A stretch of DNA of 36,168 bases, taken from a virus. Positions 9,020 to 16,066 of the stretch are shown here, one piece after another. The DNA lies in IMG/VR virus record IMGVR_UViG_3300020438_000119, positions 1-36,168 of that record; one strand, 5' to 3'. The notes beneath the pieces were generated by a model. That model was not told the origin of the DNA and made no database searches. It was given only the letters and a program-made list of their open reading frames with translations. The position numbers and the translations under genes were made by a program. Numbering within the stretch: the stretch's first letter is position 1; every line of letters begins with the position of its first letter.

Positions 9020-9895
9020 ATGTCATTTTTCTCTCAATTATCTCACGGTGGTGCTGCAAGGATGAGAGGTTTTGGTGGACCCACCAGAAACCTTACTCCT
9101 GATATACAACTTAACTGGAATGGCACTGTACATGATTTTAGTGTGTCAAACTGGGATACTTATAGTTGGACTAGTAATATTCAAGTAACAGGTGGTGCTG
9201 GTGCTGAAGCATTATTACGATTAAGAATTGAGTCTGATGGTGGTTATAGTGTTGGTGAGTTTGTAATTAGAGTTGGTGATACGTTTACTTATCAGCGACA
9301 AGGACAAGGAAATAATGGTTGGACTGCTTCAACAATGGTAACTGGATCTGTTCCAAATAGTATACCTAGTTATTCTCCAAGAATGTTTATGATGGCAGGT
9401 CTTAGAGCACCTAATGGATGTCAAGGTGGTGGATCTGCTGGATACCCTCAAGGTGCTAGAGGTGGTGGTGGAGGATCATGTGGAAACCAACAAGGTTGGG
9501 GTGGTGGAGGTGGTGCTTGTGGTGGCACAACTTGGGGATACCAGTCTGGACAAGGTGGACAACATGGACAATTTTATAGTGGACCTGGTGGAAACGCATA
9601 TAATGGTGGTTTCTTAAGTTACGGATCAGGAGGAACATTTTGGTTTGCAGAATTCCGAGGAAGATCACCTGGTGGGTATGGTTACTACGGCGGCGGTGGC
9701 GGCGGTGGCGGTTGGGAAGGCGGCAGAGGCACAGGATGTGCTGGTGGCGGTGGAGGAGGATCCAATTATATTGGAGGTCTCCCAAACGGTAATGCACCTG
9801 GATATCATGGAAGTAATCTCAGTCTACAAAATACTTCTTCTGGTCCAGGTAATAATAGTTCTTATGCACGAATTGAGTGGATGCAACCAATATAA
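9020..9895 (+). CDS. glycine-rich fibre-tip adhesin candidate
   Basis: 291 residues in three parts. Residues about 1-130 form a beta-rich domain (GRGFGG-like start, then NWNGTVHDFSVSNWDTYSWT). Residues about 133-190 and 220-250 are dense in glycine (blocks of five to seven Gly with W, C, Q and S). The end reads GNNSSYARIEWMQPI. Tandem Gly-rich motifs are the hallmark of gp38-type distal adhesins of T2/S16-like phages, where they form a polyglycine-II sandwich that binds receptors; homology to gp38 is not shown here. It is last in the fibre operon, as expected for a tip protein. A minus-strand reading over this region is a codon artefact of the Gly repeats. Confidence 0.6.
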   Translation: MSFFSQLSHGGAARMRGFGGPTRNLTPDIQLNWNGTVHDFSVSNWDTYSWTSNIQVTGGAGAEALLRLRIESDGGYSVGEFVIRVGDTFTYQRQGQGNNGWTASTMVTGSVPNSIPSYSPRMFMMAGLRAPNGCQGGGSAGYPQGARGGGGGSCGNQQGWGGGGGACGGTTWGYQSGQGGQHGQFYSGPGGNAYNGGFLSYGSGGTFWFAEFRGRSPGGYGYYGGGGGGGGWEGGRGTGCAGGGGGGSNYIGGLPNGNAPGYHGSNLSLQNTSSGPGNNSSYARIEWMQPI

Positions 9896-9924
9896 TTGAC
9901 AATCAAGTAGAAATAATATATAAT
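9896..9924 (+). promoter_or_regulatory. consensus sigma70 promoter
   Basis: TTGACA (9896-9901), a 17-nt spacer, then TATAAT (9919-9924). Both hexamers and the spacing are textbook consensus. The -35 box starts inside the last codons of the adhesin gene's end region, so the promoter initiates a new unit at the 2OG oxygenase gene at 9947. Typical of an immediate-early phage promoter read by host RNA polymerase. Confidence 0.85.
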
Positions 9925-9946
9925 ACAATATAATTGATGTTGTTTG

Positions 9947-10555
9947 ATGGCAAATACTATAGTATGGTATTATACTGGTTTACCTGATATCATAATTGAT
10001 CAGGTAATTTCTGATTGTAAGTATCATATGAATCCTTTGGAACAATCAAAGGTAGGTATGGTTGATAAAGTAGCACCAAATAATATAAGAAAATCAGAAG
10101 TATCTTGGATTCCATCAACTACATGGATAGGTGGTTTTATATATTCGTATGTTCTAAAAGCAAATAGAGAAAATTTTAAATATGATATAGAAGAAATTGA
10201 AAGTGATGCTATTCAATATACTCATTATGGATTAGATGGTCATTATAGGTGGCATACTGATACTGCTTTGGAGATGTATAGTCAAACTACTGGTAATATT
10301 GGTAATGATTTTATGTCAGAAAATTGTGAAAAGTCAAGGAAGTTATCATTCTCCTTTCAACTGAGTGATCCATATGATTATGAAGGAGGCAATTTTGAAA
10401 TACAATCAGATGATAGTTTTAAAAAGATCATTGCACCAAGAACAAAAGGTACTTTATTCATATTTGATTCTAGGTATAGACACAGAGTTACTAAAATAAC
10501 TAAAGGGCAGAGAGAAGCATTAGTTGGTTGGGTATCTGGTCCTCGTTGGAGATGA
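9947..10555 (+). CDS. 2-oxoglutarate/Fe(II) oxygenase, prolyl-4-hydroxylase type
   Basis: 202 residues from ATG 9947; the in-frame TTG at 9944 adds one residue and is not needed. The double-stranded beta-helix signature is present: iron ligands H103-x-D105 in HYRWHTDT, YDYEGGNFEI as the conserved EGG turn, distal H179 in RYRHRVTKI, and R189 in KGQREALVGW to bind 2-oxoglutarate. This is the P4Hc/2OG-FeII_Oxy_3 fold. The family hydroxylates proteins or small molecules; the phage substrate is unknown. First gene behind the consensus sigma70 promoter at 9896, followed 2 nt later by a second oxygenase, suggesting co-expression early in infection. Confidence 0.85.
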   Translation: MANTIVWYYTGLPDIIIDQVISDCKYHMNPLEQSKVGMVDKVAPNNIRKSEVSWIPSTTWIGGFIYSYVLKANRENFKYDIEEIESDAIQYTHYGLDGHYRWHTDTALEMYSQTTGNIGNDFMSENCEKSRKLSFSFQLSDPYDYEGGNFEIQSDDSFKKIIAPRTKGTLFIFDSRYRHRVTKITKGQREALVGWVSGPRWR

Positions 10556-10557
10556 TT

Positions 10558-11196
10558 ATGCAGATTGATAATAATCTAAGACAAGAAATTGAAAATAGAA
10601 GAAATACCTCACGTACTAATCACGTTGTATATGATAGAGATGGTTTCTTTGTTATAAAGAATATTATAGATGTAAGTCCTTTCAATAAAGAGATATCAGA
10701 AAAATATGGTTATTATGATCATTCAAATGGTAACGTAGTAGTAGCAGAAGAATGTGAATTAGAAACAACAGGATATGAAAGACATTCAAGACGTAATGTT
10801 CCTATATTTGCAAGAGCATATTTAAAAGTTAAACAATGTATCCAAAAAGAAATAGGTAAACAATTATATAATAGTTATTGGTTTGATAGGTATTATTATA
10901 ATGGATCTTTCTTAACTCCTCATTGTGATAGAGATGCTTGTGAAATATCATGTTCAATACATATATCATCTAATATAAAAGAACCATGGGCATTTGGTAT
11001 TGAAGATGGTGATGGAAATGATCATTTAATATATCAAGATGTTGGTGATTGTATTGTATATAAAGGAACTGAGAGAATACATTGGAGACCACCATTTCCT
11101 GAGTCACCTGATGGATCATATTATCATAATGCTTTCTTCCATTATGTTTTAAAGGATGGCATTAGATCACATTATGCTTATGATCCTGAAACATGA
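10558..11196 (+). CDS. 2OG-Fe(II) oxygenase-like protein
   Basis: 212 residues from ATG 10558, chosen because GGAG at 10548-10551 is 6 nt upstream; ATG 10552, which overlaps the previous stop, is an alternative adding two residues. H122-x-D124 (TPHCDRDACEIS) and a distal H175 in ERIHWRPPF, after GDCIVYKG, give the facial triad of a 2OG oxygenase. The sequence differs clearly from the neighbour at 9947, so this is not a recent duplicate. It resembles uncharacterised phage and cyanobacterial 2OG enzymes. Substrate unknown; the two enzymes may act in series or on related targets. Confidence 0.7.
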   Translation: MQIDNNLRQEIENRRNTSRTNHVVYDRDGFFVIKNIIDVSPFNKEISEKYGYYDHSNGNVVVAEECELETTGYERHSRRNVPIFARAYLKVKQCIQKEIGKQLYNSYWFDRYYYNGSFLTPHCDRDACEISCSIHISSNIKEPWAFGIEDGDGNDHLIYQDVGDCIVYKGTERIHWRPPFPESPDGSYYHNAFFHYVLKDGIRSHYAYDPET

Positions 11197-11249
11197 CAAT
11201 GAGGATACTGTCACATGTGGGTTGCATATTTTAAAATCCATGATACAAT
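11194..11249 (+). promoter_or_regulatory. activated-type promoter, dyad site 1
   Basis: TGACAA (11194-11199), an 8-nt gap and CTGTCACA (11208-11215) form the dyad element. A TACAAT -10 box (11244-11249) follows 28 nt after the dyad, and ATG 11271 follows 27 nt after the start of the -10. The left half overlaps the stop of the upstream gene. Same architecture as six other sites in this window. Confidence 0.6.
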
Positions 11250-11270
11250 TACAGAGTAGTTATATTAACC

Positions 11271-11513
11271 ATGAAATTTACTTTAACGTGTATTGACTCT
11301 GATGGTACTCGATCAGAGAAACAATTTGATAGCAATTATCTAGTGGATGTGGTTGATAAGACCTCGGATTTCTTACAAGGCGTTGGTTTTGTATTTGATG
11401 AATTGGAGGTTAAAATGCCTAGTGATTATGAGGATTCTGATCCTTATGACTATGACCAATTGCTAAAGGATAAAGTCTCATTTATTCGGGCAAATAGGAT
11501 AAACAACAAATAG
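11271..11513 (+). CDS. small acidic protein, unknown
   Basis: 80 residues, beginning MKFTLTCIDSDGTRSEKQFD, with an acidic centre (PSDYEDSDPYDYDQ). The sequence is protein-like with mixed beta and loop character, but no known domain is recognised. First gene after the dyad-type promoter at 11194-11249, so likely made in the middle phase. Confidence 0.7.
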   Translation: MKFTLTCIDSDGTRSEKQFDSNYLVDVVDKTSDFLQGVGFVFDELEVKMPSDYEDSDPYDYDQLLKDKVSFIRANRINNK

Positions 11514-11555
11514 CATATATACATTACGTCGTCACGCATTAATTCCAACTAAACA

Positions 11556-11735
11556 ATGGGAAAGACATTTAGAAGAGGTGGTGCTGAGAGAGGTTATTCC
11601 TCACCAGGCAAATCACTTAGAGATAAGCGTCAACGAGGATCTTCAAATAAAAGCACCTCATGGGAATACAAAGATTCACATAATTCAAAGAAATTAACTA
11701 AAAACAAACCTTACGATGTTAAAGATTATGAATGA
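11556..11735 (+). CDS. small basic protein, conserved type
   Basis: 59 residues, MGKTFRRGGAERGYSSPGKS at the start, rich in Lys, Arg and Ser and with no hydrophobic core, so probably disordered and nucleic-acid or protein binding. Starts like MGKTFRRxxxxxxxxGKSLRDKRQ are familiar among T4-like cyanophage small proteins (from memory). The stop overlaps the next gene by 8 nt. Function unknown. Confidence 0.7.
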   Translation: MGKTFRRGGAERGYSSPGKSLRDKRQRGSSNKSTSWEYKDSHNSKKLTKNKPYDVKDYE

Positions 11736-11823
11736 AGATGAAATGCTAGAAATTCTAGATGAAGATCTAGAATATGACGATGGATCTATAGACTATGATC
11801 TTGAATATACTACACAGGAGTAA
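11728..11823 (+). CDS. very small acidic protein
   Basis: 31 residues, almost half Asp or Glu (start MNEDEMLEILDEDLEYDDGS). It overlaps the basic protein upstream by 8 nt and shares an ATG with the next stop (TAATG), the coupling seen throughout this operon, which supports translation. Strong contrast in charge with the basic neighbour suggests they could pair, which is inference only. Confidence 0.55.
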   Translation: MNEDEMLEILDEDLEYDDGSIDYDLEYTTQE

Positions 11824-12017
11824 TGAAAGATCAAAACAGTATCCATGAGGATGAAAGTCCTAACGATAAATGGAATCGTGGACTTGATCTCTACATAGAG
11901 TCAGTCCATAAACCAGACACTCACCTTCGAGGTTGTGCCCATAACCAAAAGTGCTTTAATGAACTAATGGATGTGAGACAACAAGTGTTAGATTACCTTA
12001 CTACCTTAAGGAGATAG
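11823..12017 (+). CDS. small unknown protein
   Basis: 64 residues; start fixed by TAATG coupling at 11821-11825. Charged, with an RGCAHNQKCFNELMDVRQQV segment containing two Cys and one His. The spacing does not define a zinc site on its own. C-terminus helical and basic. No family recognised. Confidence 0.65.
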   Translation: MKDQNSIHEDESPNDKWNRGLDLYIESVHKPDTHLRGCAHNQKCFNELMDVRQQVLDYLTTLRR

Positions 12018-12019
12018 GT

Positions 12020-12214
12020 ATGACATTTTTAAAAACTGCAATTTTAAGTAAAATGCAAAAAGAGGTGCTTAGACAATGTATTTTCAAGTATGTCTCTGAT
12101 GTACAAAGGAAATACTATAAGACGAAGAGTCTTACTCATGATGAGTATGAAGAGTGTATGAGTACTATAAGTGAAATAGTAGACGTATTGCATCTCAACG
12201 AGCAATATGTATAA
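12020..12214 (+). CDS. small helical protein, unknown
   Basis: 64 residues, predicted largely alpha-helical by residue pattern (MTFLKTAILSKMQKEVLRQC). It follows the previous stop by 2 nt and is the last gene before a strong terminator at 12221-12245, so it closes the 9947 or 11271 transcription unit. No family recognised. Confidence 0.65.
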   Translation: MTFLKTAILSKMQKEVLRQCIFKYVSDVQRKYYKTKSLTHDEYEECMSTISEIVDVLHLNEQYV

Positions 12215-12220
12215 CTGTTA

Positions 12221-12245
12221 AGAGGGTTGACAAACCCTCTTTTTT
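12221..12245 (+). terminator. intrinsic terminator
   Basis: AGAGGGTT and AACCCTCT form an 8-bp perfect stem with a GACA loop, followed by six T. It lies 6 nt after the stop of the gene at 12020-12214 and ends the small-gene operon. Confidence 0.9.
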
Positions 12246-12252
12246 ATGCGAT

Positions 12253-12260
12253 TATAAATA
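12253..12260 (+). promoter_or_regulatory. late promoter box upstream of the DGQHR gene
   Basis: Exact TATAAATA 7 nt beyond the terminator T-run. It lies 61 nt before ATG 12322, farther than at the fibre genes (22-26 nt), so the leader would be longer. Its presence suggests late expression of the DGQHR gene, but spacing makes this less certain than the others. Confidence 0.55.
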
Positions 12261-12321
12261 GTGCTGAAGAGGATATTAACTTCTTCATTGTATCACACGA
12301 GATATTAACTCGTTTATTTAA

Positions 12322-13281
12322 ATGTCAAATAAGTCCAACTTTCTTAGGGATGTTCTAAACAATTATAACCTTAAGATTCCAAAGGAGTATAGTGGTAAGT
12401 TTTTACCAATAGAAGAATTAGATGTAAGACTTTGTAAGTTAGACGCAAAGTATCAAAGACACGTTTCACCTGGATATATTCGTAAGGGTGGAGCATTAGA
12501 TCTAACAAAGTTAATCCCACCTGTCATAGCAAGGAGACCAGATCACCTTGATGATGAAGACAAGGGGGATTTTGTTATTGATGGGCAACACCGTTGCTTA
12601 AGAGTGATTAAGAGTAACTACACTGGCACAGTTCCATGCTCTGTTTATACTCATGCTGAAGATGCTACACTTGAACAGTGCATAGAATTTGAAGCAAGAT
12701 TATTCCATGAGTTGAATACTTTAGGTAAGAAACCTACTAAGTTGGATGAAGTTCGTGCTGGTATATACAGTAAGGATGCCAAATCTCTACACATTCTTGA
12801 TATGTTAGAGACATTTAATCTTACTATTGATAATCTTGGATCTGTAAAAGATGATGCTAAAGAGTTAGAAGTGTTTACACATTTCTATCTGTTATGCACT
12901 GGTGATTATCCTACTCAAGTAAGTAAGATTGGTGATGGATTTGAGTTATTGAATGACTTATATCCTAATGAGACTACTGTTAAAGGTGATGCACTTAGAG
13001 CATTTTGCTTAGTATCAGAGTTTATTGATGCTCTTACCAATGGTAAGAAGGTTGCATTTGAAAAGTTTGTTCGTGATGACTTACCAAATTTCAAAACACT
13101 TAAGGCACTTACTAAAGGTAGAGCAACAGGAGCATCTGCACAATTTATCTTACATGATATACTTGGGTGGTATAATGATACCCCTGATGCTATTAACATT
13201 GGCAATAAGTTGTTGGATAAGTTATCCAACAAGGCACTAGGTGGCAACTCTAGGTTTGCTTATCCAGCAAAGGATAAGTAA
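12322..13281 (+). CDS. DGQHR-motif protein (ParB-like / DndB-related)
   Basis: 319 residues. The exact motif D87-G-Q-H-R91 in GDFVIDGQHRCLRVIKSN defines the DGQHR fold, a ParB/sulfiredoxin-like domain known from DndB and from ParB-type proteins on mobile elements. The preceding LIPPVIARRP and following TVPCSVY strands fit this fold. The C-terminal half is alpha-helical. DGQHR proteins often accompany DNA modification or restriction genes, and here a nuclease candidate and a methyltransferase follow. It is preceded by a terminator and a late box. Exact biochemical activity is unknown. Alternatively it is a free-standing ParB-like nuclease or regulator. Confidence 0.75.
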   Translation: MSNKSNFLRDVLNNYNLKIPKEYSGKFLPIEELDVRLCKLDAKYQRHVSPGYIRKGGALDLTKLIPPVIARRPDHLDDEDKGDFVIDGQHRCLRVIKSNYTGTVPCSVYTHAEDATLEQCIEFEARLFHELNTLGKKPTKLDEVRAGIYSKDAKSLHILDMLETFNLTIDNLGSVKDDAKELEVFTHFYLLCTGDYPTQVSKIGDGFELLNDLYPNETTVKGDALRAFCLVSEFIDALTNGKKVAFEKFVRDDLPNFKTLKALTKGRATGASAQFILHDILGWYNDTPDAINIGNKLLDKLSNKALGGNSRFAYPAKDK

Positions 13282-13282
13282 G

Positions 13283-13294
13283 TGCCACTTGGCA
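13283..13294 (+). promoter_or_regulatory. inverted repeat upstream of the sigma70 promoter
   Basis: TGCCA and TGGCA separated by 2 nt, just after the end of the DGQHR gene and 16 nt upstream of a TTGACA box. It uses the same half-site core as the dyad elements elsewhere in the window but with different spacing, so it may be an operator or chance. Confidence 0.3.
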
Positions 13295-13310
13295 AACTGG
13301 ATAGATGGGA

Positions 13311-13339
13311 TTGACATAATCTCATTTATCCTTTATTAT
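13311..13339 (+). promoter_or_regulatory. sigma70-type promoter
   Basis: TTGACA (13311-13316), 17-nt spacer, TATTAT (13334-13339), 23 nt before ATG 13363. Gives the nuclease-candidate and methyltransferase genes their own promoter, separate from the DGQHR gene. Confidence 0.75.
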
Positions 13340-13362
13340 ATTATTATTGAAGCAACTTTCCA

Positions 13363-14013
13363 ATGACACTAAGAGATTATTCTAAGATTCGTGATGACTA
13401 TCATTCAATCATCCCTAAAGCATTACGATTACTTACAGAGAGACTTGACAAATCACTAGAGATTCTTGCTGGTGGTAGAAAAGTCACACTAACAACAATT
13501 TATGGTACTGGTGGTAATTCTACAGTACAAAAGACTAAACTATTAGCAAACTTTGCACCATTCGCATTTGAGGATGCAGCAGAGATAGTGGGCATACCAT
13601 ACAAGTTTGTTGATGGTAACGGATATGATGTAGAAATGGATGATAATGGAGTTATCACTATTGAAGAGAAGATGACTTTAGGTGATGACAATGGTAAATT
13701 TGCAACAGGTAACAATCACAGTAAGGTAAAGAATTCACTTCACTTTGTATTGAAGTTGAAGCATGATGGTAATGTATTTACTGAGGTCTTTGCAGCATTA
13801 GTTGATGTGCCAAATTTAAAGCATAAAGATAGTGGATGGGATGATAAAGTAACATCATCAGGTAAGAACAATAACGGATTCTCTGGTCTTAAAGTGCATA
13901 TCAGTGATATTGATTGCGTTACATCCATCTATGGCACTGCTAGGACTAATGTAAAGAATCAAAAGAGACTATGCACATTTGTACAAACTGATTATGTCGA
14001 TGTTACCTATTAA
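13363..14013 (+). CDS. unknown protein, possible PD-(D/E)XK nuclease
   Basis: 216 residues. The helical N-terminal 35 residues lead to a beta-rich core. D89 in GYDVEM and E101-x-K103 in TIEEKM, 12 residues apart, followed by a Gly/Asn/Lys loop and two strands (SLHFVLKLK, FTEVFAALVDVP), reproduce the D...(D/E)xK layout of restriction-type nucleases. This is a pattern match, not proof, and no family is recognised. The gene overlaps the next one, an SPPY methyltransferase, and follows the DGQHR gene, the context expected of a modification or restriction partner. It could instead be a structural or DNA-binding protein. Confidence 0.45.
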   Translation: MTLRDYSKIRDDYHSIIPKALRLLTERLDKSLEILAGGRKVTLTTIYGTGGNSTVQKTKLLANFAPFAFEDAAEIVGIPYKFVDGNGYDVEMDDNGVITIEEKMTLGDDNGKFATGNNHSKVKNSLHFVLKLKHDGNVFTEVFAALVDVPNLKHKDSGWDDKVTSSGKNNNGFSGLKVHISDIDCVTSIYGTARTNVKNQKRLCTFVQTDYVDVTY

Positions 14014-14851
14014 TAAAATATACAACGAGAGTTGTATTGACGGTATGTCAAAGTTGGATGATGGATGTATCGACTTAGTTGTTACATCCCCACCTTATGA
14101 TGATCTAAGAACTTATAATGATAGTAGTAAATGGGATTATAATGTATTCAAAGATGTTGCAACACTATTAGAAGAGAAGGTTGCTGATGGTGGTGTTGTT
14201 ATGTGGAATGTGGGTGATGCTACAGTAAATGGTAGTGAGACAGGATCATCTTTCAGGCAATGTTTATACTTTATGGATAAAGGTTTCAGGTTGCATGATA
14301 CTATGATATATGAGAAGACTGGCACTGCGTTTGCATCTGGTCCGAAGAGTGTTAGATATACACAGATATTTGAATATTGTTTTATACTTAGTAAGGGTAA
14401 ACCCAAGACAATTAATCTTATTCAAGATAAAAAGAATAAGTGGGCAGGTATACGATCATGGGGTGAGGCAACAAGTAGAAAGAGAGATGGGACAACAAAT
14501 AAACCTGGTAAAAGGAGTAATCCAATTAGAGAATATGGTGTAAGGACTAATATTTGGAGGATTAAGAATAGTGGTGGATTTGGTCAGTCAAGTAAAGCAG
14601 CATATAAACATCCAGCAACAATGCCCGAAGAGTTAGCACGTGGGCACATACTCACGTGGTCTAACAAGGGTGACTTAGTGTTAGATCCCTTTATGGGGTC
14701 GGGCACTACTGCTCAGGTGTGTATCGAAGAAGAACGCAATTACATTGGGTTTGAAGTTGATACACAATACCACACAATGTGTGAGCAAAGAGTATTAGAT
14801 ACGACTCCACATTTATTAAACAATCTAGTTGAGGTAGACAATGCGTCTTAA
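14000..14851 (+). CDS. DNA methyltransferase, beta class (TSPPY)
   Basis: 283 residues from ATG 14000 (MLPINKIYNESCIDGMSKLD); ATG 13994 is an in-frame alternative. Catalytic motif IV TSPPY is at residues 29-33 and motif I DPFMGSGTT at 229-237 (followed by IEEERNYIGFEVD), i.e. catalytic motif first and AdoMet site last: the beta class. SPPY is most common in N4-cytosine enzymes, but some N6-adenine enzymes have it. The region between carries a basic target-recognition stretch (KRDGTTNKPGKRSNP). Overlaps the nuclease candidate by 14 nt and the next gene by 11 nt. Likely modifies phage DNA at a sequence-specific site, protecting it from host or own nuclease. Confidence 0.85.
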   Translation: MLPINKIYNESCIDGMSKLDDGCIDLVVTSPPYDDLRTYNDSSKWDYNVFKDVATLLEEKVADGGVVMWNVGDATVNGSETGSSFRQCLYFMDKGFRLHDTMIYEKTGTAFASGPKSVRYTQIFEYCFILSKGKPKTINLIQDKKNKWAGIRSWGEATSRKRDGTTNKPGKRSNPIREYGVRTNIWRIKNSGGFGQSSKAAYKHPATMPEELARGHILTWSNKGDLVLDPFMGSGTTAQVCIEEERNYIGFEVDTQYHTMCEQRVLDTTPHLLNNLVEVDNAS

Positions 14852-15035
14852 TGAAACTGAATTGCTTACCAAAAGAATAAAACGTCTTAAGGAGGCAATT
14901 AAAGCATCTGATGACAATCCTATGCTATATGAAACTGAAGAGTTAATCTTTATGAAACGCTCTTTAAATAAACTACTCACTGTGCAAACACAAGCACGCC
15001 AAATACAAAATGGAGGTTTCGGTTACGATGTCTAA
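14841..15035 (+). CDS. small helical protein, unknown
   Basis: 64 residues, Lys/Glu/Leu-rich (LLTKRIKRLKEAIKASDDNP), mostly helical and possibly a short coiled coil. ATG 14841 overlaps the methyltransferase end by 11 nt, so it is translationally coupled to it. No family recognised; coupling suggests it may assist the modification module. Confidence 0.65.
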   Translation: MRLNETELLTKRIKRLKEAIKASDDNPMLYETEELIFMKRSLNKLLTVQTQARQIQNGGFGYDV

Positions 15036-15153
15036 AAAACTACATGTTGATTATGATGAGAATTATGATCTATGCCAAGAGAATGAAGATGAGTGGATCA
15101 CTGATCTTTTAGGGTCTGAAGAGGACTTAGTTAGTGATATCCTTAATAATTGA
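15028..15153 (+). CDS. very small acidic protein
   Basis: 41 residues, strongly acidic (MSKKLHVDYDENYDLCQENE at the start, LLGSEEDLVSDILNN at the end). Overlaps the previous gene by 8 nt; the stop lies inside the inverted repeat at 15131-15162. Function unknown. Confidence 0.55.
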   Translation: MSKKLHVDYDENYDLCQENEDEWITDLLGSEEDLVSDILNN

Positions 15154-15162
15154 TATCACTAA
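15131..15162. repeat. 11-bp inverted repeat at an operon end
   Basis: TTAGTGATATC (15131-15141) and GATATCACTAA (15152-15162) are perfect complements around a 10-nt loop. No T-run follows, so it is not a classical terminator; it may be an mRNA-stabilising hairpin or an operator. It overlaps the end of the 41-residue gene and abuts the variant late box AATAAATA. Confidence 0.7.
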
Positions 15163-15168
15163 TAAATA
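15161..15168 (+). promoter_or_regulatory. possible variant late promoter box
   Basis: AATAAATA, one mismatch from the late consensus, 30 nt before ATG 15199. Position fits the other late boxes, but the sequence is also expected by chance in AT-rich DNA. Confidence 0.35.
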
Positions 15169-15198
15169 GATATATAGTACACGTAATTACTCAAGAAA

Positions 15199-15360
15199 AT
15201 GAAACAACAATTTGTAAGTGTTGTAATCACTGCTAATGATGATAGACCTAAAGCAGAAGGATGGTTGAAAGCAGCGATAGAGAATGACCTTCAATCAGGT
15301 GAATCTATCTTAGAATTTAGAGAAGTGAATTGTGATGCTGAAGGTAATGAAATAGAATAA
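15199..15360 (+). CDS. small unknown protein
   Basis: 53 residues (MKQQFVSVVITANDDRPKAE, ending CDAEGNEIE). An alternating hydrophobic N-terminal strand followed by a helix (GWLKAAIENDLQSGESILEF) suggests a small alpha/beta fold. 14 nt before the next 2OG oxygenase gene. No family recognised. Confidence 0.65.
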   Translation: MKQQFVSVVITANDDRPKAEGWLKAAIENDLQSGESILEFREVNCDAEGNEIE

Positions 15361-15374
15361 AATACTATAATATA

Positions 15375-15995
15375 ATGCAACGACTTGATATATTACCACA
15401 GTCTATTGCTAAGTTTAAATGTACTAGTGAGGTAACATCTAGTGCATTAGAATTACTTAGCAATGAGCAGTGGTTTTTTTATTCTGATAGACAGCGTAAT
15501 AGTAGGACTGTTAATGTACAATTAAATAAAGATATTAGATATAATATATTATTTGATTGGGTTTACGATTGTTTACAAGAATTGAAAGATACTTTAGGTT
15601 TTAATTGTGATGAATTGAAAGTTGTGCAGTCATGGGGTAATAAATCAGAGATAGGACAGTATCATACAGAACATAGTCATCCTAATTCATTTGTAAGTGG
15701 TATTATATACTTGAATGATTCTGAGTCTGGAACTATATTTAATATTGATAGTATATGGACTAATCCTTCATATAGTAATATACGTTTATGGCATGGTGAT
15801 TCAGATAGTCATAAAATATATCATCAACAATCAGCAATTGCTGGTGATATGATTATATTTCCATCATCATTAGGTCATGAAGTTGATATTAATAGGAGTG
15901 ATGATATTAGATATACAATATCATTTAACGCATTTCCATCTGGTAGAATAGGTAATTTTGATGATCTCTTAGGCATGGATATATGTGTCAATTAA
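15375..15995 (+). CDS. 2OG-Fe(II) oxygenase, 2OG-FeII_Oxy_5 type
   Basis: 206 residues. The signature QYHTEHSHPNSFVSGIIYLN places H97, H100 and H102 in the family pattern HxxHxHPxSxxSGxxYL, followed by SGTIFNID and the distal GDMIIFPSSLGHEVDINRS with H168, then RYTISFNAFPSG. This is the TIGR02466/PF13759 type, widespread in marine T4-like phages; its substrates are not known. It has no clear Shine-Dalgarno. The gene ends just upstream of a dyad-type promoter whose left half overlaps the coding end. Confidence 0.85.
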   Translation: MQRLDILPQSIAKFKCTSEVTSSALELLSNEQWFFYSDRQRNSRTVNVQLNKDIRYNILFDWVYDCLQELKDTLGFNCDELKVVQSWGNKSEIGQYHTEHSHPNSFVSGIIYLNDSESGTIFNIDSIWTNPSYSNIRLWHGDSDSHKIYHQQSAIAGDMIIFPSSLGHEVDINRSDDIRYTISFNAFPSGRIGNFDDLLGMDICVN

Positions 15996-16042
15996 TATAG
16001 TGGCACACAAATCCACCATTTCATGCTATAATACACTATATT
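15986..16042 (+). promoter_or_regulatory. activated-type promoter, dyad site 2
   Basis: TGTCAA (15986-15991), 8 nt, GTGGCACA (16000-16007), then a 29-nt gap to TATATT (16037-16042), 30 nt before ATG 16067. A second candidate -10, TATAAT at 16027-16032 with an extended TG, also occurs, so the exact start is ambiguous; the 29-nt spacing matches the other sites. Confidence 0.6.
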
Positions 16043-16066
16043 AAGAGAGTCAACAAATCCTTTACC

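Noticed and set aside
9456-9797. Minus-strand reading frame of 113 residues, His-rich
   Set aside because: It is the complement of the Gly-rich adhesin codons; the poly-Gly repeats on the plus strand give His and Leu repeats on the other. No Shine-Dalgarno or promoter, and all neighbours are on the plus strand.
12227-12258. TTGACA in the terminator loop, paired with AT-rich DNA 18-20 nt later, as a promoter
   Set aside because: The TTGACA belongs to the terminator stem and loop, and no -10 box lies at 16-18 nt spacing.
13283-13294. TGCCA-TGGCA repeat as an eighth member of the dyad promoter family
   Set aside because: The half-sites are 2 nt apart, not 8, the CACA tail is absent, and the -10 box is at a different distance with a good -35 instead.
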